Shown: piece after piece, positions 1 through 11,085 of the stretch | Numbering within the stretch: the first letter of the stretch is position 1 | Layout: each line of letters starts with the position of its first letter | Assembly (NCBI GenBank): GCA_963978905.1 | Contig: OZ022260.1 | Span: 6,685,725 to 6,749,724, forward strand | From: Trichostrongylus colubriformis | Taxonomy: Eukaryota > Nematoda > Chromadorea > Rhabditida > Trichostrongylidae | Reading direction: 5' to 3' | DNA length: 64,000 nucleotides | Program-made: the position numbers and the translations under genes | Notes under the pieces: generated by a model | What the model saw: the letters and a program-made list of their open reading frames with translations, nothing else | What the model was told of the DNA's origin: nothing | Database searches by the model: none

Positions 1-109
1 ATGTGATCCTTAGATTTTTCCCGTAAAATCACTCCCTTTTCCTTGTAGTATTGCCTTCTTCGTTGTAGTTATCACTTTCTTAAATGTTTGCTTATTTTTT
101 ATTTTACAG

Positions 110-451
110 CGCCAAACGGCCTCGGAGGACCAAGGAATTCGGATGAAGATCGCGCTGCATCTATTCGTAGTGAGCGATCTAGTGAGTTTCTTATTGGGTA
201 ATGTTACTGGCCATAGTTTTAATAGAGTTTTTCTAGGTGAACGGCATGGTCACTCTAGAAGGGAGAGAATTCGTGAATCGGCGGAAAAATCTCACCGTTC
301 TGAAGTTACGGGTTCTAGTTCAAAAAAGCGGCGATTGTCGACGTCGACACAAAGGTCTGCTGATGGAGGAGAACAGGAATTAGTGGTGTCCGATATCGAT
401 CTGGTAATGGTTGATGAGGACGAAGTGGAAGACGGCGAGGTCATGGATTAA
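110..451 (+). CDS. C-terminal two exons of an Arg/Ser-rich, acidic-tailed protein (5' part outside window)
   Basis: Exon A 110-181 follows an acceptor in a T-rich tract ending TTTTACAG; its donor is GTGAGT at 182. Exon B 237-451 follows TTCTAG and ends in TAA. The 55-nt intron has typical nematode size. Spliced in phase, the protein runs through an Arg/Ser/Glu-rich stretch (SIRSERSSERHGHSRR), a basic patch (KKRR) and a very acidic end (VDEDEVEDGEVMD). Such composition suits a nuclear RNA-processing or chromatin protein, but I do not recognise the family. The ATG at 143 is not the start: it lies out of frame with the spliced exon. No introns or exons further 5' are visible because the window begins here. 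Confidence 0.55.
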   Translation, partial: RQTASEDQGIRMKIALHLFVVSDLVSFLLGNVTGHSFNRVFLGERHGHSRRERIRESAEKSHRSEVTGSSSKKRRLSTSTQRSADGGEQELVVSDIDLVMVDEDEVEDGEVMD

Positions 452-1943
452 GCTCATCATGTGCCTTTCTCAGCTGCAATATTTCAGAGTACGTGTACGT
501 ATTAGTCTTTTTTTAATCTGATGTGAGTTGAAGACTTTTTCTATTAAGCTGGATCTCTCTAGAATTTCGCTGTTCGCGTTTTCATTCGCAGTTACTCACG
601 TAGTTTAGCTAGGGAATGCACGTGTTTTTAAGGGTAACGCAGGAGGGGGCGATTCAGTTTTGTCGCGCATGTCAATGCTTTTATTTGTGGCCGCACATCG
701 GCTCCTCTTCCGTCATGCCCAGTTTACACTATATTCGAATTATGCTAACCTGCAACATTTATTACGAATTTTAATCCTTTAAATTCGTTGCCATTTGTTT
801 GACAATTCATTCCACGGGGGTACCATGTGGGCTCCTAATGCGGCGAAGCACGTGCGCTCGCGAATCGAATTCTTCATGCATCAGGTGGTGCGCGCGATCC
901 ATATGCGTCCTAGTTTTTGTAGTTGAAGTTTTGTGTACAAATTGAATTAAGCGTTTCCCATGACGCAAGAATAGATTTCGTCAGTATAGTTATTAATGAA
1001 ATAATAGTTAGTTAAATAAACTTGTTTGCTGATTTTGGTTTGCATAAATGCAAAATGTACTTGTTTCAAAAGAGTCCGGAGAGTAAATAAATTAATAAAC
1101 ATTTATTAAAAACATCGGTGTTTCCGCATTCGTTTTCGCTCGCTATGGATACACTAGAGGTCGCTTTTCTTCTATGTCGCCGTTTTTCGGTTCCGGAAAT
1201 GTGAGATCGTGACCAATTTCTGCTCGTCGCTTCCTAAACAATAATAGTTAAGGGTAATACTTTGTGGTATTTATCGATTTCTTAAGGATGCGCCGTGGAT
1301 TTGTGGCCGCTGTGTTTGATAAACCCTGACTTTGCACTGTATCTGGCCAGGTAGCGGTTATACAGAGACACCGTCATGGGGGAAAGTCATAACTCAGATG
1401 ACATGTCCTCTGCAAATAAAATGAAGAGATGATCTGTGGCGAAACTGGAAGCGCGCCATGGCAGTTTTTTCGCCTGGTTTGAATGTGAAGCGGTCGTACG
1501 ATATCGCATGGCCGAGAAGCTTTGGAAGGGCAGCGGCACAACGTTCACCGCTGGATGGCATAGCTTCACTAGCCGTATGCATGACCTCGTCGAATAATGC
1601 AGAGAGCGCGAAAGCGCGTCACTAATTTTTGGAAGGGGTCTTATTTTTCGCGTTTTCGAGCGCTATGCCTACTCACAGTTTATCGTATTAGGCTGGTGGA
1701 GAAGGTTTGAGAAGAATTTTTGAAAATTAAGAACTTATATTTTGATCGATACCCATGATATATCATGTAGTAGTTGCAAAACATTCTTGAAGCTTCTTCG
1801 CAATAGGTATTCAAAAGGCGCATGTTCTTCCCAGAATTCAGTCATTATGTCAGTCTCAAAACACCAGCCCCGAGCTCTGGTATTCTACGAATGGCGCCGC
1901 GGCACTACCACCACCGACCGCAGTCGAACATCAACGGCGCATT
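452..1943. other. 3' UTR and intergenic spacer, no gene seen
   Basis: AT-rich sequence after the stop at 451, with AATAAA-like strings around 1,014-1,090 that could serve as poly(A) signals for the upstream gene. I see no exon-like coding stretch on either strand. Confidence 0.4.
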
Positions 1944-2010
1944 GGGCGAACCAACGATGCATGGTGGGAACGGCATCTCTGCCGTTCCCACCATTCATCG
2001 TTGGTTCGCC
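1944..2010. repeat. Near-perfect hairpin
   Basis: Arms of about 31 nt at 1,944-1,975 and 1,980-2,010 pair with one mismatch around a 4-6 nt loop. Confidence 0.75.
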
Positions 2011-2169
2011 TTCGCGGAAGGGTCTTCGCAGATAAAACTTAGTCGGACGTCCGCACACTGTGGAGGACTCGGCCATTCTCGCCATTGTCAAGACGCTTTT
2101 ACACGTACTTTGACAGCGAAGCTTGGTTGTGACTATACGACGATCGCCGCGTCTTCAAGCTCCCGACTA

Positions 2170-2255
2170 CCAATGTGCTGTGTCGATGAATCCCTTAAGT
2201 CTGGGTCGGCAGTACACGACCCAGACTTAAGGGATTCATCGACACAGCACATTGG
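2170..2255. repeat. Near-perfect hairpin
   Basis: Two arms of about 38 nt (2,170-2,207 and 2,218-2,255) are exact reverse complements around a loop of about 10 nt. It lies immediately 5' of the mariner remnant and may be part of that degenerate element. Confidence 0.75.
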
Positions 2256-2379
2256 TACCGTCGGTTTACCCTGGCAACCATCTGCCAATCACACCTTCTC
2301 CGCCTGCGTCGAAAGGAGTTCCTGGGAGATCAGGTTGCAGAGTATGAGAGTTGGGTTCTCTATCATGCTAACGCAGGCC

Positions 2380-2825
2380 TTACCGTGTGGATCCTGCGAG
2401 GCCAAGACCTTTTTACGCAAGCAAGTCGCACTTGCACTCGAAGAAGGCTCTGCTGTGCTATTTTTGGGACGCGTGGGGAATGGTGTAATACGAGCTGCTT
2501 CCGCAAGGCCACAAAGTCACCGCTACCATTTACGCAGCTCAGCTTCAGGAACTCGCAGAAGCTATGCGGGAAAAGCGGCGAAGACGATCGTCAGTGACCT
2601 CTTGCATGACGTCTGATCCTACGTGGCTCAGGATATCTACTCAAAAATCAAAGAGTTAGGCTGGGACACCGTGCCCCATCTCTTGCATCCTCCTGACCTA
2701 GCACAATCTGACTATCAGTTGTTTAAACCCTTCAAGGCTTACTTAGCCAAAAAAAGTAAATTTTACCAAGACATTGGTCGGGCGTTCGCCGACGTCTTCG
2801 ACTTCCTGTTTACCCACTCCTAGGA
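2380..2825 (+). pseudogene. Mariner-type transposase remnant (C-terminal part)
   Basis: In shifting plus-strand frames the translation resembles the end of mariner transposases. The clearest part is 2,623-2,822, where IKELGWDTVPHLLHPPDLA and SDYQLFKPF correspond to the family's conserved LGWEVLPHPPYSPDLAPSDYHLF region. Upstream fragments (GTRGEWCNTSCFRKA, then QKLCGKS) fit the preceding segment but in other frames with stops. It is an inactive fossil; no TIRs were identified. Confidence 0.6.
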
Positions 2826-2985
2826 GGAGGGCATTGCTGATGAAGCACTGTTGTGACTATTATGATGATTATATTGTTAATTGAAAAAAAAATTAAGCAA
2901 GAAAATATGGAAGATTGCTCAAAACTTCTACAACAGCCTAATATTTTACGGAAGGTTCAAAAAAAAAAAGAAGCGGCTCAGTTTC

Positions 2986-5900
2986 TCACTTGTAATTCTT
3001 CCACATTTGTTGAAGGACCTCAGAAGAAATCACGTTATTGGCGTGAGCTCCAATCATGTTCAGTATCACGATCATATCCGGATTTACTTGATAAGTACAA
3101 AAGTCATCCAATAGTTCTTCTTCATTAGATGTCGATTTGATAAATCTGAAGAAATCCATGAGAGTGGTAAAATTTTTTGATCATTCAAAATAGAATTTGT
3201 GACAGTCTGTATTTCGAGCGACCTCCAATGGGGCGGGTCTGCGAACCTTCCCCCCCCCCACGCATTTTCCTCAATTGTTAACCGCGCTTAAAGGAATCGT
3301 CCACGGAAAAATGAGTTTTTCTGTTACCCATATATTTAGGCTGTAATTGCCTAATGTGGGCCGTATGCAAAGTTTCACGCGAAAAATGTGAATGCTGAGA
3401 TGCAGCTCCCCAAAAGCTCGACCGGGTAGGCGGGGTCTCCGAGTAAAAGCCCCGCCCCGTCATCCGCCGCGGTTGGGAATGCGGAGTGGGAAAGATTACG
3501 TAACTTTTTGTTCCGCGTCGTCGACCACGGCGGACGACGGGGTGGGCACTTGCTCGGAGGCTCCGCCCACCCGGTTAAGACTTTGTGGTGCTGTATCTCA
3601 GCCGGATACACATTTTTTGCGTGAAACTTCGGATGCGGCCCCAATTAGGCAAATACAACATAAATATATGGGTAAGGGAAAAACTCATTTTTCCGTGAGC
3701 GATTCCCTTGAACTCCTGTATTGTAGCGCTACAGACACTCATGGTCATCTCAAATATATTGCCGTGACATACGCTAACAATCACATGTCGGGATTGGTGG
3801 CACTCGAACTCTCCAGACCTGTGGTACAACCATCTGGGAACATGTGCATTGTTTGAAATTTTGTAAATTTTGAATTTTCGCTTCTTACTAGTACATTTTT
3901 TCTATTTTTGGAATGATTGATTATTAAGTCTGGTGATGTTGTAGTGGAAGAACTTACTTTCGAACAAAGTGTTGTTTCTGCGAGCTGAGTCGGGTTGAAT
4001 AGGCCAGATGAATGGCGTCGATTGTGGTCAGAATTAAGACCAAAATGAACCAGAAGTATAGAAATAGAAAAATCTTCTCGTTGAACATATTCAACGATAA
4101 TACGCATTGAATAGAGTACCGTTGTAGGTTACCGAGAACGCGAACCTTACAATGAATAGTTATTTTCATGATCAGTTAGTATTTTGCAATGAATTGTATA
4201 AATTTAAGCAGTGTACACTTTACGATGGACTCTGTGGTAGTATACATATAGCTAACATATGAGCGCGTGGTCGCGTTGCGGTTAGCTCGCATCCACACGC
4301 GTGCGCTGCGTAAATAAACTAGCCGTTGTGTGCCGTTATACTCTATGTGTTCGCTGTGACGTCTTGTCCAAAATTACAATTCAGGATATTGTTTTCAAGG
4401 CGCAGGTGTACCAAAAAGATAACGGGTGCGTTTTGAGAGCTTGTTTTGACAGGGTACCCTCTAGCCATATTCATACTCCGCGATCGCGATCGACACAGCA
4501 CGAGTACAGTCACAATCACTACGAGCACGCCAGCGTATTGATCGCCTGGCATGCGTTGCTCCAGTGGCGATATCAGAGTATAAACGCGGCTTCAGGGACG
4601 GTCCCAATTTCTCGTTGCAATCGGAATATATAATTAGTGAATTAGACTGAGTTGGTTTACTAGTGAAACTCTAAATCGTAATTACATACCTGGAAGTCAC
4701 ACATGGCTATTCGGGGGAAGTTTCCTGAAATGGGAATTGTTTGTTTCGTACAGCAAGAAACACGCTATAGCAGATGAATTCGAGCGAGCTGAATGGAGAG
4801 GGCTTCACAGTTCAGCCAATAAAGCTGCCTTCGCCTTTCAGTGTTCTAGCAATAAGTATAACTCACCACTGAGCTCCCAGTCGGTTCCAGTTAGGATATC
4901 GCTCAATATATGTGCACCCCAGTAAGGATCATTCTGGCCAAGAAATCGATTCATCATTAAAAACTGCATAACGAGATTGAGCATGTATATAATTTTAGTG
5001 ATCAAATAGACACTGAAACAACGATTAAAGTTGATGTGAAATATAGTAGTATATGGATGAAAGAGTGAAGTTTCTGGCGTTAATCATCCTTTTTGTAGGA
5101 TGCGCCGCCCATTCTAGTTCCATTCAGAATCGTGGTGGCAAGTGAATGCTGATTGGCTCATCCAATGGCGTGTGGGGGCCAGTTGATACACTTCTATGCT
5201 GGACTGATCTGGTATCAATTCACCTACTCTGGACGGATGGAAGGATTAGTTGACCACGGCGGGCACTTATGGGGGTATCGTTCCTCGCAACTTGAGGGTG
5301 AGAGTGCGCGCCAACGGCCACTACACCACCTCCTCCCGAAATAAATAGAGAAGTTTCATTGCAATATTTGTAAACAGAACCATTAATATTCGGAAGTTAA
5401 TGAGCAAATCAGTGAAAATTCAATAATGATTCACCGGAGCATCTCGGATGTAGCGAGAGGAATGTATTAATACCGATTTTTGCCTGTACGATTGGGTCAT
5501 AAAAAGAAAATTGAACGATATACCCGTCCTTCGATGTTTGTGTGTGAAGAAATAGATCAAAAGAACAGCCAAGAGCAATAAATACTGAATAAGCCGTTCT
5601 GAGAGGGTGCAGAAGAATTGATGCCTTTGCACGCTAATTTTAATTGAGTTCAAAATGTCTGCTATCGCGGCAATATGAACCATTGATCCCACAGAAGAGG
5701 GTGTGTTTACTTACTACAGAAAATCGGTTCGCGGCGTCGCACTCGCGGCGCCACCAGTACGACTTGCTGAATCGACTGTCCTGGGGGCCCGACAGAGCGT
5801 GGTTGCGTTGCCTCTCACTTCCAACCATGCCACACTGCCTCCTCCACCCATGCCACCTTGCTTCCTCCCCTCATGCCACACCGCCTCGCTTGAAGGCTGC

Positions 5901-8900
5901 TATGCCCTGCCACTGGCACTCGCACCTGCTGCGCAGCTCGCCGCAGGCGGCCACGCGATTTTCTGTCGTAAGTATGCACACCTCACAGATTACCAATAAA
6001 GTTGCCTACGATCTATTCTACGTGCTGGGAAGTACGTCCACAGAAAAAAAAAATTCAAGCTGGAGGAACTGCTCCGTGACCGCGCGCGGCATGGTTGATT
6101 TCATGAGCCCATCAAAGCATCTGTCAGCCGATAAGATCGATCGAGAAAAGTAAACACATTCTAATTTTGACTTCGAAGAGCATTAAGGGTAATGTGGTCA
6201 TCAAGAAATCTTTAGAAGAAGTCGCTCACTAGAGTCCTAAGAAGCCTATTTATGACGAAATCCCCCACGAAGAGCGCTCCCGAGCTGCAAAGACGGCGTA
6301 ACGGCTAGCAGCCGACGCCTCTGAATGACAGACTCCGCCTCCAGGCGATGTGATTCCTGATTGGCTATGATGAGAGTGGCCAGGAGACGCGTCAGGGTTG
6401 ACAGTATCGCGGCGCACTTCCTCAGTTTTAGCTCGAGCTCCCTCCGGAAAATCGATGCTGTGTCGTATTTCTGAACATCCCTTCGTGTTTACGACTTAGC
6501 AACATGCCAGGAGAAACTCGTCCGGACTACCCGCCTCTTTGCGGAAAGGTTGTCCGCGTCGAAAATCAACGCTGAGAATGGGTCTTATTTTTCGGGTCTT
6601 CTTTGAAATTTTCATGTTTCCTCTGCACTTTTCCTATCGCTGTCTTTAAAATGCTGGCATCCTTTCACGAATTATCGATGAATCGATATAATGATTAGTG
6701 AGATTGACAGATCGAACAAAACGAACTTGCAAACATAGGTCCCATCCAGTTGCCCAAATTTGGTCAGGTGCGTGAGGAAAGAGGCACCATCACTCAGAGA
6801 CATCTGAAGTTGAACACTGCCCTCAAGATGAGCGCAGATGGTGGACACCTTCTTCTCACGACCAGTATCCTGAACAGATTTTCAATTTGTGGGAAGTTTG
6901 TGTATGAGCCGTGCGGTGAGCACTGAACCCATTTGAAAAGCGACCATTGGCGAGGAAATTTCCTGTTCTGCAAACAACCTCGGACGTTTCAGCTGCTATT
7001 GCCATACGGACAAGATTCTCGACGTTCAGGCCAGATTTGTTGTTCACCTGACCCCAGAATAACACAGGCAAATAGAAAAACGCAGCCTCCAAAGCCATTA
7101 TAAAAGGAACCCACTGGTAGTAGATCAGCTGTTGAGCAACTCTGAAAAACAGCAATGAAATCACAGCTCGTGATGACATTGGAGTTGGATGTATGAAGAG
7201 CTGCGAACGGTCTCGAAGCGGCTTATATGTGATCAGGGGTGTGTACACTTATGTCGAATTTTCACTTTGCCACGTCGCACTAGCGGCGCCGTCAGCACAG
7301 CTTGCCGCGGTCGGTTGGAGTTCCGCTCAGGACGCAAGGGTCCGATACAATTAAGGTTCTTCAAGAAATAGCTGTTTATCTCATGATTATCTAAAAACAA
7401 TAGCTTTTGTGCCCTGAAAAGATAAAGTAGTGACTTAAAAAGTAAAAGAAACGAGAGCATTGCATGTTAACAGTCCTAATTAAGAAATAATTAATTCAGG
7501 CGTAAAACTCTGAATGGAGTGTTGCGATGTACGCAATCACACGCGAAGAAATCTGGCGCCGCAGCTGCGCGCGTCTGTGCGAAAATTCGACATGAGTGTA
7601 CACACCCGTGATCATGCGGTTGTTAACGAACCGTGTATCGACTGAATTTGGAATTTCGTCATCAGGCCGTACCCAGTAGGTGTTATACACGAAACAATAG
7701 TCTTCCGCATACTGCTCCCATGCTTTTGAAAACTGAAATTGAAAGGATTAGTATCTTCATCTCATCGCTCGGTTTAGTTCTGCACAAGCACTCCATTCAT
7801 GGAAATTCTGATGAGCATGTTGAGAGCTGTGCTGTGAAACGTCTGTCTCGCTAGGACCGTTCCGCGTTCATACTTAGCAATATCGGCGGCATGGGCCTAG
7901 CTATGTGTCTCTGCATCTCTCCCTGTCCCACCCTGTCTCGTTGCCTGCGTCGTCTTTGCACCTCCCAGACGCCACTATGTCTTGCCTGTTAACGTAGCCA
8001 CGCTCTGCCGCCGCAAAGTGTGAACGCGGCCTCAGTGTTCATACTTTGCTGCAGGGATAGCCATGGTCTTAGGTGCTCACTGTCGATGGGGTATGGGTCG
8101 CAAGGTCGGATTTCCGTGCGGCCGCGCGCGACGAGCGTCGCGGCGGGTGCGAGTGCCAGTGCAGGGCATGGCAGTCTTTAAGCGAGGCAGTGTGGCATGA
8201 GTGGAAGCGCAGACGTGAGGCGGTCACGCTCGGCCGGCTCCCAAGGGCAATCGATAGGGCGAGTCGTACTGGTGTCGCCGCGAGTGCACCGCCGCGAAGC
8301 GGAAATTCGACCTCGCGACCCCCACCCCTGTCGATGCCTAGGAGTGCAGTTAGCCCAGAAATAAACTGATCATTTGCTTTCTTCTAGATTCTTTTCAGTT
8401 AGTATCACCTACCATTGTATAATCAGTTAGAAATAATTTGAGACTTCTCGAGCGACCACGTTTTCATGAAAAGCAAACCTTGTGCAGAACGTCTTCACAC
8501 ACTTCCACAGCAAGCGTCACCCCAGGACGGCACCACTCACTGAGAACCAGCCCCCTTTAGAGCATGCACACAACGGACGTACAAGCTTAGTTTCAGCCCC
8601 CCCCCCCCCATCTCCTCAGACATAGCCTACTGGAGACAATCTTTGGCGCTGACAAATTTGAGAAAAGTCGAAAATTTAATAGATAAAAGAGTCAAAAATA
8701 GAAGATCCCAAAAAAGTCAAAAATTTTTAGCACCGCCCAAGACAGTTCAGCCCCTTGCACACATAAACATTGACATACATAAGCATAGACACGAGAGTGA
8801 AGAGTAAGTAGAAGAAAAAAAATTGTTGTGATTTTTATTCCAAATTTGTTAATTGGAAGTTACATAATCAAGCAGCTTATTGGCTTTTTTATTTTTACTT

Positions 8901-9243
8901 TGATTTATTCATTTATTCCACTTTATATAAACGATTGAAAATACCTGAGTCGGTACCCAACACTGTAGTGGTGAGCCAACGTACTGCTTGGCAGTAATCG
9001 TAACTGATAACACCATAATTACCATAGTTGAATAGTAATAGTTAAGGCGATCGGTTCCATAGTCGTCAAGTCTGAAAGAACGAAGGCCAATTCTCCAATA
9101 ATTCAAATACCAAAGTATTTATATTTGGAGAATTCATAGATTCGATCAATACAACTAATCAATATCCACATGGTAAAAGGTTCATAGTGAATTCAACTTT
9201 ACCTCGGTTTAATCGATGATACCGCTGACGACAGGAAGTTCAT
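2986..9243 (-). CDS. Innexin (gap-junction subunit), complete, 9 exons
   Basis: Exons on the minus strand: 9243-9203, 9071-8945, 7732-7602, 7141-6979, 6869-6727, 5012-4867, 4724-4690, 4145-3958, 3145-2986; all phases agree and give about 377 aa, normal for innexins. It starts MNFLSSAVSSIKPR and ends QQMWKNYK. Diagnostic features are TM1 followed by AKQYVGSPLQCWVPTQ, the first loop with two cysteines (about C51 and C69, EQYAEDYC), the innexin signature YYQWVPF at about residue 106 leading into TM2, TM3 (TKIIYMLNLVMQF), the second loop with FPRIAMCDFQVRVLGN and QCVL (about C259 and C276), and TM4 (NEKIFLFLYFWFILV). Innexins form hexameric or octameric intercellular channels in invertebrate plasma membrane. 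Which nematode inx paralogue this is cannot be told. Exon 3 ends inside a MITE (see 7,237-7,607), so that junction is the least certain. Confidence 0.9.
3288..3712. mobile_element. MITE family 1 (about 425 bp), in innexin intron 8
   Basis: Palindromic element beginning TTAAAGGAATCGTCCACGG with the inverse at the other end. The subterminal arms contain CCCATATATTTA and GCGAAAAATGTGAATG motifs. Seven further copies or fragments: 19,998-20,430; 29,308-29,660; 30,270-30,352; 32,268-32,695; 38,622-39,031; 41,484-41,909; 56,917-57,115. In the 41,484 copy both ends are TTAA, which could be a TTAA target duplication. Confidence 0.8.
5070..5345. repeat. Interspersed repeat, paired with 32,938-33,240
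   Basis: Shares GGATGCGCCGCCCATTC, the following AGTTCCATTCA and a GTGGTGGCA stretch with 32,938-33,240 in the same orientation, and both run on into a GGCGGGC..GGG stretch. It lies just upstream of innexin exon 6 (in intron 5). No coding potential was recognised. Confidence 0.6.
5699..5984. mobile_element. MITE family 3 copy, in innexin intron 5
   Basis: Terminal GTGTGTTTACTTACTACAG and TAAGTATGCACACCTC, with a GC-rich interior (GGCGCCACCAGTACGACTTG, then a Cys/His-free purine/pyrimidine-skewed core). Other copies: 7,237-7,607; 8,060-8,340; 26,223-26,460; 34,483-34,710; 37,573-37,863; 46,872-47,088. Confidence 0.65.
6183..6640 (+). repeat. Interspersed repeat, same family as 44,631-45,110
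   Basis: Colinear, same-orientation similarity to 44,631-45,110 across GCATTA-GGGTAATG, CGAGCTG-AACGGCG, TGGCCA-GGAGA, TTTTAGCT, and GACTAC-CTCTT-GCGG blocks. It lies in innexin intron 5. Not identified to class. Confidence 0.6.
7237..7607. mobile_element. MITE family 3 copy at the innexin exon 3 / intron 3 boundary
   Basis: TIR GGGTGTGTACACTTATGTCG at 7,237 and its near-inverse ending at 7,607. The flanks GTGATCA (7,229-7,235) and GTGATCA (7,608-7,614) look like a 7-8 bp target-site duplication. The last few bases of innexin exon 3 and every nearby GT donor fall within this TIR. Confidence 0.75.
7856..8340. mobile_element. Two adjacent MITE copies (family 2, 7,856-8,033; family 3, 8,060-8,340), innexin intron 2
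   Basis: The first has the CCGCGTTCATACTT end and the GTGTGAACGCGGCCT end typical of family 2. The second shows the family 3 core (GCGGGTGCGAGTGCCAGTG, GGCAGTGTGGCATG, GCGGAAATTCGACCTC) but poorly preserved ends. The remainder of intron 2 (8,345-8,940) holds AT-rich sequence and a C10 run and no gene. Confidence 0.6.
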
Positions 9244-9979
9244 AGTGTTGGGTGGATACGGTTATTACAGAGATACACTAATGAAGAAGAACTCGCTGAA
9301 ATGTATGGATAAAATCGATTTATTGATTGGAGGCACAGAAGAATGATGGGTGTAAAAAAGCTCCTCTGAAGGGTAGGGAAGGTGGCATTTTAGATAGAAG
9401 TCAGTGGATTCGAAATAAGGAGCGAGTTTAGTCATTTACATCGAACTGCAATTGGTTTTTCAATGTATTGATCGGTATTGATCGTTTTCGCGGGCGTGCA
9501 GAATCCACGTCTATCAGTCATGGGTGTTTTTTGAGGAATCATCTTTACCGTTGTGGACTGATTGGGAAGTAGGTAACCAGCGGGCAATTAGCAATGCTTT
9601 CTGGAAAATCGATTTATTGATTGATTTCGGTATCACTTATCGGAAACATGCGTTAAACGAGGGAACACGGTGAGAGAGGACACAAGGGGTGTGGATTATT
9701 AGTGAAGCACCTCTCAAGACGAGTTAGCGATACACTCGTACAACACAAACATCCGCGCGGCGGCTGCAAGACGAGCAGCCGTCGGCCAGTGAAGAACTTC
9801 TCCTTGGTGGACGCTGATAGAGCCGATCATAGAGAAGTCAGCTGGAAGGAGTGCAATCAAATGGGAACCTGAAGATCAAATGGAACTGAGCTTATTGATA
9901 TTTCAAGATTGTGCAGTATAAGGGCCCTAAGTAAGTGTTATTATCAGAAATATTTCTTCTCCACTGGCCAAGCGAGCTC

Positions 9980-10400
9980 GGCTTTCAGCTTCAGGGACAC
10001 CAGATGGGGTAAATTTGGCAGACTGCGAAACATGAAACTACGGTTGCTTAGTAGTGTAAAAGTAGAGAAGGAACGATAAAACAACATAAAAAACTGAAAA
10101 GTAGGAGCCTGGAAACCCCTTCCTCTCATGAACCCCTCTGCGTTTCTAGCTGGTGATAGACTGCAAACGGGTGGAGAGGTTAAATCCACCTTTAGTGGAC
10201 ATTTCCCCGCCCTTTCCGGCAGCTCGCCCGGCTGATGAATTGCAGAACGACACGCCGTGCGGGGGGGGGGGGGGTCGTGTCAAAACCTCAAGCCGCGCTT
10301 TTTTAATGCGAATTTCGTTACACATCACCTCTTCTGAAGTGAAAGATTCGTTTTCAGAGTTCATGTATCTGCAGTTCCGACTCTCACCTTAGCTTTCCCG
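9980..10400 (-). repeat. Interspersed repeat, inverse of 51,310-51,760
   Basis: The reverse complement matches 51,310-51,760 in order (TTCTCTGAAAACGAACCTTC-like, CGCATTAAAAAACGCG-like, TCTCGGTTTTTT-like, ending in a CCGGTGCCTTTAA stretch). A G13 run lies at 10,260. The surrounding 9,244-10,620 shows no recognisable gene. Confidence 0.55.
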
Positions 10401-10629
10401 GTGCCTTTAATGAATTTCTTTTTAGTTTACGCTTCGTATTCTAGTTCTATCCAGTTTTATGGTACATAGGTATATGCGAGCTCCCAGATCTGGCACTATT
10501 TCGTCTACCCCGTAGATATGGGGGACTTATTCGGCTTGGGTGGATATTGATGCGGGATTTTATCGTATCAGTAATCAACGCACCTCCTTCGTTCTTGCGT
10601 AACTTTTCAGTTCTTTTAAAAAAATAAAT

Positions 10630-11085
10630 TGAAATTTAGGCACTATTTACCCAAAGCTACCCCACTGCCTTTTTAGGCGATGCAGTCAAAGAGGTGATTT
10701 TAGGGAAACCTTTCGATTTAGCTGCAAACTTCTATCCAGGGGTATTTCGACCCGTAGAACACGAATATGACATTCGTTTGACGCGAAACCGCTTGGCGCC
10801 CGCGCCATAGGCGCCGGCGCCAAAATGGGGTGGATCACCAAACTCGCTCAAAGTTTGTCCTGAGGGGTATTTCGACCCGTAGAACACGAATATGACATTC
10901 GTTTGGCGCGAAACCGCCGGCGCCAAGCGGTTTCGCTTCAAACGAATGTCATATTCGTGTTCTACGGGTCGAGATACCCCTGGATAGAAGTTTGCAGCTA
11001 AATCGGAAGGTTTCCCTAAAATCACCTCTTTGACTGCATCGCCTAAAAAGGCAGTGGGGTAGCTTTGTGTAAATAGTGCCGAAAT
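10630..11085. repeat. Large foldback (arms about 150 bp)
   Basis: Left arm 10,635-10,800 and right arm 10,925-11,085 are near-exact reverse complements (GGCACTATTTACCCAAAGCT against AGCTTTGTGTAAATAGTGCC). Nested copies of GGTATTTCGACCCGTAGAAC occur in both orientations in the centre. No ORF of note: a foldback or MITE-type element. Confidence 0.8.

Noticed and set aside
143..451. Start codon at 143 giving a 102-aa protein
   Set aside because: That frame runs through a 55-nt intron with good splice sites; the spliced frame gives a coherent RS-rich sequence.
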